A stretch of 64,000 nucleotides of DNA from Candidatus Nitrosopelagicus sp. (lineage in GTDB: Archaea > Thermoproteota > Nitrososphaeria > Nitrososphaerales > Nitrosopumilaceae), in the NCBI GenBank assembly GCA_022450565.1, contig JAKUOP010000008.1, positions 25,575 to 89,574 of the forward strand. The letters are read 5' to 3'. A model generated the notes under the pieces. The model did no database searches and had not been told where the DNA came from. It saw only the letters and a list, made by a program, of their open reading frames with translations. Of this stretch, positions 59,236 to 64,000 are shown one piece after another. The position numbers and the translations under genes are program-made. Positions within the stretch are counted from its first letter, which is position 1; each line of letters opens with the position of its first letter.

Positions 59236-59718
59236 TTGCGAATACTCATGGTACTGAATATTGGTGACAAAGCACCAGACTTTGAACTAGTAGATACTGA
59301 ATTAAAATTTAGAAAACTTGATGAATTTGAAGGGAAAAAAGTAGTTATCTCATTTTTTGTGGCAGCCAGTTCTCCAGTATGTGAAGTTGAATTATGTACA
59401 TTCAGGGATAGATGGAATGAAATATCAGAACTTGGTGCGCAGGTGATTGCAATTAGTAATGATGGTCCATTTGCAAACAAGGCATTTGCCGAAAAAAATA
59501 ACTATAATTTTCCAGTCTTGGGTGACTATGAAAGTAAAACCATACGAGACTATGATGTGCTCTTACCAGATTTACTGCATGTAAAAAATTACAACGCTGC
59601 AAAACGTTCAGTGTTCATCTTAGATAGCGACCACAAAATAATTTGGAAGTGGATTGTTGATGACCCATTAAAGGAACCAAATTATGATGAAATTATTCAG
59701 GTTCTAAAATCAAACTAA
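59236..59718 (+). CDS. peroxiredoxin (AhpC/TSA, BCP-like); true start probably the internal ATG giving MVLNIGDKAPDF
   Basis: GDKAPDFELVDTE...FFVAASSPVCEVELCTFRDRW. Confidence 0.9.
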   Translation: MRILMVLNIGDKAPDFELVDTELKFRKLDEFEGKKVVISFFVAASSPVCEVELCTFRDRWNEISELGAQVIAISNDGPFANKAFAEKNNYNFPVLGDYESKTIRDYDVLLPDLLHVKNYNAAKRSVFILDSDHKIIWKWIVDDPLKEPNYDEIIQVLKSN

Positions 59719-60231
59719 CTATTCAATTTCTGCTATAACGTCATTTTTGTTTACAGAATTTCCTTCTTTAATTTTTAAACTCTTAATCTTGCCATCTTTA
59801 TGTGATTTAATTGAAACCTGCATCTTCATTGATTCAAGAACACAAATTATATCGTCCTGCTTAACATCACTACCTTCCTCAACGTTAATCGATACAACTT
59901 TACCGGGAATTTGGCTTCTCAAGTTTAATTGTGCATTTCCAGTCTCTGCACCGCCAGAATTCTTATAGACAATATCATCAAGATGTGTATGCATATTAAT
60001 TGTAATTGATGTACCATCAAGTACAATTTTCATTTCAGCAGTTTGATTTTCAATATATCTTACACTATGAAATTGATTATCTAACACAAACTCCATTTTA
60101 TTAGAATTAATATTTAGAATCTGAAGTTGATGCTCTTTATCTTGAATTTTAATTAGATATTCATCGTTTGAAATTTTCTTAATAACTTCTCCACTAAAGA
60201 TCTCTTCAATATTTTCTACTTTAAAGTCCAT
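59719..60231 (-). CDS. biotin carboxyl carrier protein of acyl-CoA carboxylase
   Basis: VLESMKMQVSIKSHKDGKIKSLKIKEGNSV biotinyl motif. Confidence 0.94.
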   Translation of the reverse strand: MDFKVENIEEIFSGEVIKKISNDEYLIKIQDKEHQLQILNINSNKMEFVLDNQFHSVRYIENQTAEMKIVLDGTSITINMHTHLDDIVYKNSGGAETGNAQLNLRSQIPGKVVSINVEEGSDVKQDDIICVLESMKMQVSIKSHKDGKIKSLKIKEGNSVNKNDVIAEIE

Positions 60232-60237
60232 TTCTAT

Positions 60238-61722
60238 CTATCCATTAGTTTTCCAATTGGAATTTGTTCCATTTGATGATTGCACTTTACTGTGAAAAAA
60301 TTCAGAATACATGATAGCTGCGGCAGTTGCAGGTAATTGTTTCTCCTTTATTTCGTTTTTAATATCTTCTTTTAGTCTATTTATCATATCATATCTTTTC
60401 AAAAAGTCAGTTGATAACTGACCATTTTTGTATTCATCTGTTTTCAAAATTGTTTTGTAAAGAGGAATTGATGTATCAACACCTTGAATGTAAAAGTCAT
60501 TTAAGGCGTTAAGCATTCTTAATCTTGATTCCTCAAATGTTTGCCCCCATGTACAGAGTTTTGCCATCAAAGAATCATAGAATGGAGATACAGTACATCC
60601 GGGATACAAGTATGTATCACATCTAACATTTGGTCCTGAAGGAATTGTGACGTCTGGAACAGGTCCAGTTGATGGTGCAAAATCTAAGAAAGTATCTTCT
60701 GCGTTAATTCTACATTCAATAGCATATCCATTCATCTTAAGATCACTTTGTTTGAATGGTAATGGTTCGCCATTTGCAATATCTAGTTGAAGTTTAACAA
60801 AGTCTAATCCAGACACCATTTCAGAGATTGGGTGTTCTACCTGAAGTCTAGCATTAATTTCAATGAAGTAGAATTCGCCATTATCTGCTCTTAGAAATTC
60901 TGCAGTTCCTAAGTTAGTATAATCAACAGCTTCTGCTGCTTTGACAACTAATTCGCCTATTTCCTCTCTTTTGGCTTCATCGACTACAGGAGATGGTGTT
61001 TGTTCAATTAGTTTTTGATTTCGTCTTTGAATGGAGCATTCTCTCTCAAAGAGATGTACTGCGTTACCATGATTGTCTCTACACATTTGATATTCAATGT
61101 GTCTTGTTTTTTCTAGGAATTTTTCAACTATAATTGCAGATTTTCCTACTGCTGCAATTGACTCTGCTGTAACTGTTTCATATGCATCCCGTAATTCTTG
61201 ATCAGTATTTACAATTCTAATTCCTCGTCCACCTCCACCATAAACAGACTTTAGCATTACAGGATAGCCAATATCATTTGCAATTTTTTCTGCATCATCA
61301 GCATCTTTCGTTAAATCTGGACTTCCAGGTACTGTTGGAACTTTTGCTTTGAGCATTGCTTCTTTACAACGCATCTTATCTCCGCAAAGATTCATTGAAT
61401 CTGCAGAAGGTCCGATGAAGTTGATTTTGTTCTTTTCACATAATCGTGCAAAGTCATCATTTTCTGAAAGGAAACCATAACCAGGATGTACAGCATCGGT
61501 ACCAGAAGATAACATGACATCAAGGATTTTTTCTTGGTTAAGATAGCTTTTTGCAGGGGCAGCCTCACCAATGTAGTATGATTCTGTAGCATTTTTTACA
61601 TGAAGTGAGTTTCTATCTTCGTCAGAAAATACTGCAACAGTTTTAATTCCTAATGCCTTACATGTTTTAATTACACGTAGTGCAATTTCACCTCTATTAG
61701 CAATTAGTACTTTCTCAATCAT
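60238..61722 (-). CDS. accC: biotin carboxylase subunit of acyl-CoA carboxylase
   Basis: KVLIANRGEIALRVIKTCKALGIKTVAVFSDEDR; VHPGYGFLSEN. Confidence 0.96.
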   Translation of the reverse strand: MIEKVLIANRGEIALRVIKTCKALGIKTVAVFSDEDRNSLHVKNATESYYIGEAAPAKSYLNQEKILDVMLSSGTDAVHPGYGFLSENDDFARLCEKNKINFIGPSADSMNLCGDKMRCKEAMLKAKVPTVPGSPDLTKDADDAEKIANDIGYPVMLKSVYGGGGRGIRIVNTDQELRDAYETVTAESIAAVGKSAIIVEKFLEKTRHIEYQMCRDNHGNAVHLFERECSIQRRNQKLIEQTPSPVVDEAKREEIGELVVKAAEAVDYTNLGTAEFLRADNGEFYFIEINARLQVEHPISEMVSGLDFVKLQLDIANGEPLPFKQSDLKMNGYAIECRINAEDTFLDFAPSTGPVPDVTIPSGPNVRCDTYLYPGCTVSPFYDSLMAKLCTWGQTFEESRLRMLNALNDFYIQGVDTSIPLYKTILKTDEYKNGQLSTDFLKRYDMINRLKEDIKNEIKEKQLPATAAAIMYSEFFHSKVQSSNGTNSNWKTNG

Positions 61723-61728
61723 TTTTTC

Positions 61729-63276
61729 TCACAAGTTGATGTTACCGTGTTTACGAGGCAATTGTTTGTCTCGCTTATTAGAGAGCATTTCTAAGGCTTT
61801 AATTAACATTGGGCGCGTTTCTGCAGGATCTATCACAGTATCAATAGTACCGTGTGATGCCGCAACGTATGGATTAGCAAATTTCTCAGTAAATTCGTCA
61901 ACAAGTTGTTTTTTTAGGGCTTCAGGATCATCTGAATTTGCTAATTCTTTTCTATTCATAATTTTCACAGCACCTTCAGAGCCCAAAACTGCAATCTGTG
62001 CAGTTGGCCAAGCATAGTTAATATCTGTTCTCAGATTCTTGCTTCCCATTGCAATGTATGCACCACCATAAGCTTTACCAATTACAATTGTAATTTTTGG
62101 GACAGTAGCCTCACAATAAGAATATAGTAACTTACTACCATGTCGAATTATTCCATTGTGTTCCTGATTAGTACCTGGCATGTAACCCGGTGTATCAACT
62201 AAAGTTATAATTGGAATTCCGTAACTATCACAAAAACGTATGAATCTTGCAGCTTTGTTAGATGAATCAATATCAAGTGCACCTGCAAGATACATTGGTT
62301 GATTTGCAACAATTCCAACTGTTCTTCCATTCATTCTTCCAAAACCAACAACTACATTTTGTGCAAAGAGTTCATGTATCTCAAAGAAATTATTATTATC
62401 AAGAATTGATAAAATAATTGGCTTCATGTCATAAGGTTTTAAGGAGTCTTCAGGTTTCAGATTAATCAAATTATGATCTAATCTGTTTGGATCATCATCG
62501 CTTTTGATTCTTGGAGGTTCTTCGGTACTATTTTGTGGAATGTATGAAAGTAATGTCTTGATATAATCCATGCATTCATATTCATTTTTTGCAACAAAAT
62601 GTGCTACACCACTTTTTGTACCATGAGTCATTGCACCACCTAATTCATCAAATGAAACTTCTTCGCCAAGAACCGTCTTAACAACATCAGGTCCTGTTAC
62701 AAACATTGTTGCAGCCTTGTCAACCATTATTACAAAATCAGTCATTGCAGGAGAATACACCGCACCACCAGCTGATGGACCAATACTTGCAGTAATCTGT
62801 GGTACCACACCTGATGCCAATTCGTTGTGATAGAAAATGTCTGCAAATCCATCAAGGCTCAGAATTCCTTCTTGGATTCGTGCACCACCGGAATCTGCAA
62901 TTCCAACTATAGGACAACCATTCCGTGTTGCATGATCCATTAATTTAGTAATTTTTTTTGCACCCATTTGACTTAGTGTACCGCCAAGAATTGTGAAATC
63001 ATATGCAAATACATAGACCTGACGATTATGGATAGTTCCATATCCACCAACTACACCATCATTGTAAAACTTCTTTTTCTGCATATCATATTCATGATAA
63101 TGATGAGTTGTTAATGCGTCAATTTCAACAAAACTGCCTTCATCAAGCAAAAGATTGATTCTTTCTCTTGCAGTTAATTTGCCCTTATCATGCTGAGCTT
63201 TGATTCTATCCTGACCACCACCTTGTGTGGCGGATTTCTTCTTTTCCAAAAATTCGTTAATTTTGTTAGAATGCAT
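61729..63276 (-). CDS. pccB: acetyl/propionyl-CoA carboxylase carboxyltransferase subunit
   Basis: GKLTARERINLLLDEGSFVEID; VDTPGYMPGTNQEHNGIIRHGSKLLYSY. Confidence 0.96.
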   Translation of the reverse strand: MHSNKINEFLEKKKSATQGGGQDRIKAQHDKGKLTARERINLLLDEGSFVEIDALTTHHYHEYDMQKKKFYNDGVVGGYGTIHNRQVYVFAYDFTILGGTLSQMGAKKITKLMDHATRNGCPIVGIADSGGARIQEGILSLDGFADIFYHNELASGVVPQITASIGPSAGGAVYSPAMTDFVIMVDKAATMFVTGPDVVKTVLGEEVSFDELGGAMTHGTKSGVAHFVAKNEYECMDYIKTLLSYIPQNSTEEPPRIKSDDDPNRLDHNLINLKPEDSLKPYDMKPIILSILDNNNFFEIHELFAQNVVVGFGRMNGRTVGIVANQPMYLAGALDIDSSNKAARFIRFCDSYGIPIITLVDTPGYMPGTNQEHNGIIRHGSKLLYSYCEATVPKITIVIGKAYGGAYIAMGSKNLRTDINYAWPTAQIAVLGSEGAVKIMNRKELANSDDPEALKKQLVDEFTEKFANPYVAASHGTIDTVIDPAETRPMLIKALEMLSNKRDKQLPRKHGNINL

Positions 63277-63312
63277 TCCCGCGAATTAAATTTAGTTCAA
63301 TCATATATTAAT

Positions 63313-63627
63313 TTAGGGAATGTTGAGTAGTGAAAATTTCTTTTTAACCGATTTTTGATACAGGTCAAAAGTGCCTCCTTTCTGCTCGCATTTTTTACAA
63401 ATACATAATTGAGATACTGTAGAACGATCGCAGTCTTCCTGAAACTCACATGTAGGGCAACCAGCAGATCTGCCGCATATTATGCAATCAAGTTCGTCTA
63501 TTTCAGCACATTTTTCATGTTTGACTCCTAATCCTTTAGACCACAAACCGATCTCATTTACTTTGATTTTTTCTTTACATACAATACATGTTCCATCAAA
63601 TTTCATGGAAATTTTTATCCAGCTCAT
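63313..63627 (-). CDS. Cys-rich putative zinc-ribbon protein
   Basis: CIVCKEKIKV...CIICGRSAGCPTCEFQEDCDR...CICKKC. Confidence 0.65.
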   Translation of the reverse strand: MSWIKISMKFDGTCIVCKEKIKVNEIGLWSKGLGVKHEKCAEIDELDCIICGRSAGCPTCEFQEDCDRSTVSQLCICKKCEQKGGTFDLYQKSVKKKFSLLNIP

Positions 63628-64000
63628 TCTAAAAGTTCAATCTCCTTTTCTATTAATTCGTCAAATGATTCATCAAGTTCTAAATCCAAAGAATCATTTT
63701 TCATACAAAATAATATGTATGGAAGATACAGTGTTGAAAATGTACTGGATGACACGTGCATTTTTTTTGCAAGTAATTTAGTAATTGATTTAATTTTTGA
63801 ACCATCCCAGCGCAATCTATTGAGTAATGGCCATGATAGATTATACTGAGAGTATCTAACTCCGGAATTATTGGTGTATAATCCCAAAAGTATGGAATCT
63901 AGATAACGCAATAAACGCCACTGCTGTGTTTTCATAATTCTTCCATAAAGAATGTCTGCTTCTGAAATAATTGATAAGAACTTCTCCAGATCATTTGCTG
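63624..64000 (-). CDS. rfcL: C-terminal fragment resembling replication factor C large subunit, open at window edge
   Basis: Frame stays open to the edge: ANDLEKFLSIISEADILYGRIMKTQQWRLLRYLDSILLGLYTNN; the ORF track starts at an internal Met. Confidence 0.6.
   Translation of the reverse strand, partial: ANDLEKFLSIISEADILYGRIMKTQQWRLLRYLDSILLGLYTNNSGVRYSQYNLSWPLLNRLRWDGSKIKSITKLLAKKMHVSSSTFSTLYLPYILFCMKNDSLDLELDESFDELIEKEIELLE

Noticed and set aside
59142-59480. N-terminal extension of NuoA in the ORF track
   Set aside because: Overlaps the peroxiredoxin CDS on the other strand and lacks NuoA similarity
1-64000. Integrated mobile element at the tRNA genes
   Set aside because: No integrase, transposase or tRNA-end duplication seen; content is housekeeping throughout

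Overview
The window looks like a gene-dense, AT-rich chromosome segment of a Nitrosopumilus-like ammonia-oxidising archaeon (Nitrososphaerota/Thaumarchaeota). It is dominated by core genes: ribosomal proteins (S24e, S27ae, S8e, L32e, L19e, L11, L1, L10, L12, S7, S12, L30e), SRP54/SRP19, TFB, Spt5/SecE, eIF5A, AlaRS, LeuRS, ABCE1, Trm5, Pus10, Gar1 and ScpA/B. It also carries an 11-subunit complex I operon without NuoEFG and a biotin-dependent acyl-CoA carboxylase cluster. I saw no CRISPR array, transposon, prophage or recognisable multi-gene defence island. RNA genes read by eye: intron-containing tRNA-Tyr(GTA), tRNA-Gln(CTG), tRNA-Met(CAT), tRNA-Glu(TTC) and a solitary 5S rRNA. Two small genes are missed by the ORF track: SecE and a 42-aa C2H2 zinc-finger protein. 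The most interesting signals are in the non-coding gaps. (1) A well-formed C/D-box sRNA lies 3 nt after the eIF5A stop codon. Its D guide pairs with the anticodon loop of the elongator tRNA-Met in this same window, and the N+5 rule places the modification on C34. (2) A second C/D-box-like RNA lies downstream of that tRNA-Met. (3) Three of the four tRNAs depart from near-universal positions (C33 in Gln, A54/G55 in Met, C54 in Tyr). Other points: an RPC34-like Fe-S winged-helix protein, a standalone OLD-family ATPase/TOPRIM-like protein, tandem-repeat tails on several core proteins, and six convergent gene pairs sharing one 4-nt YTAR stop/stop overlap. All assignments are by reading; no searches were run.
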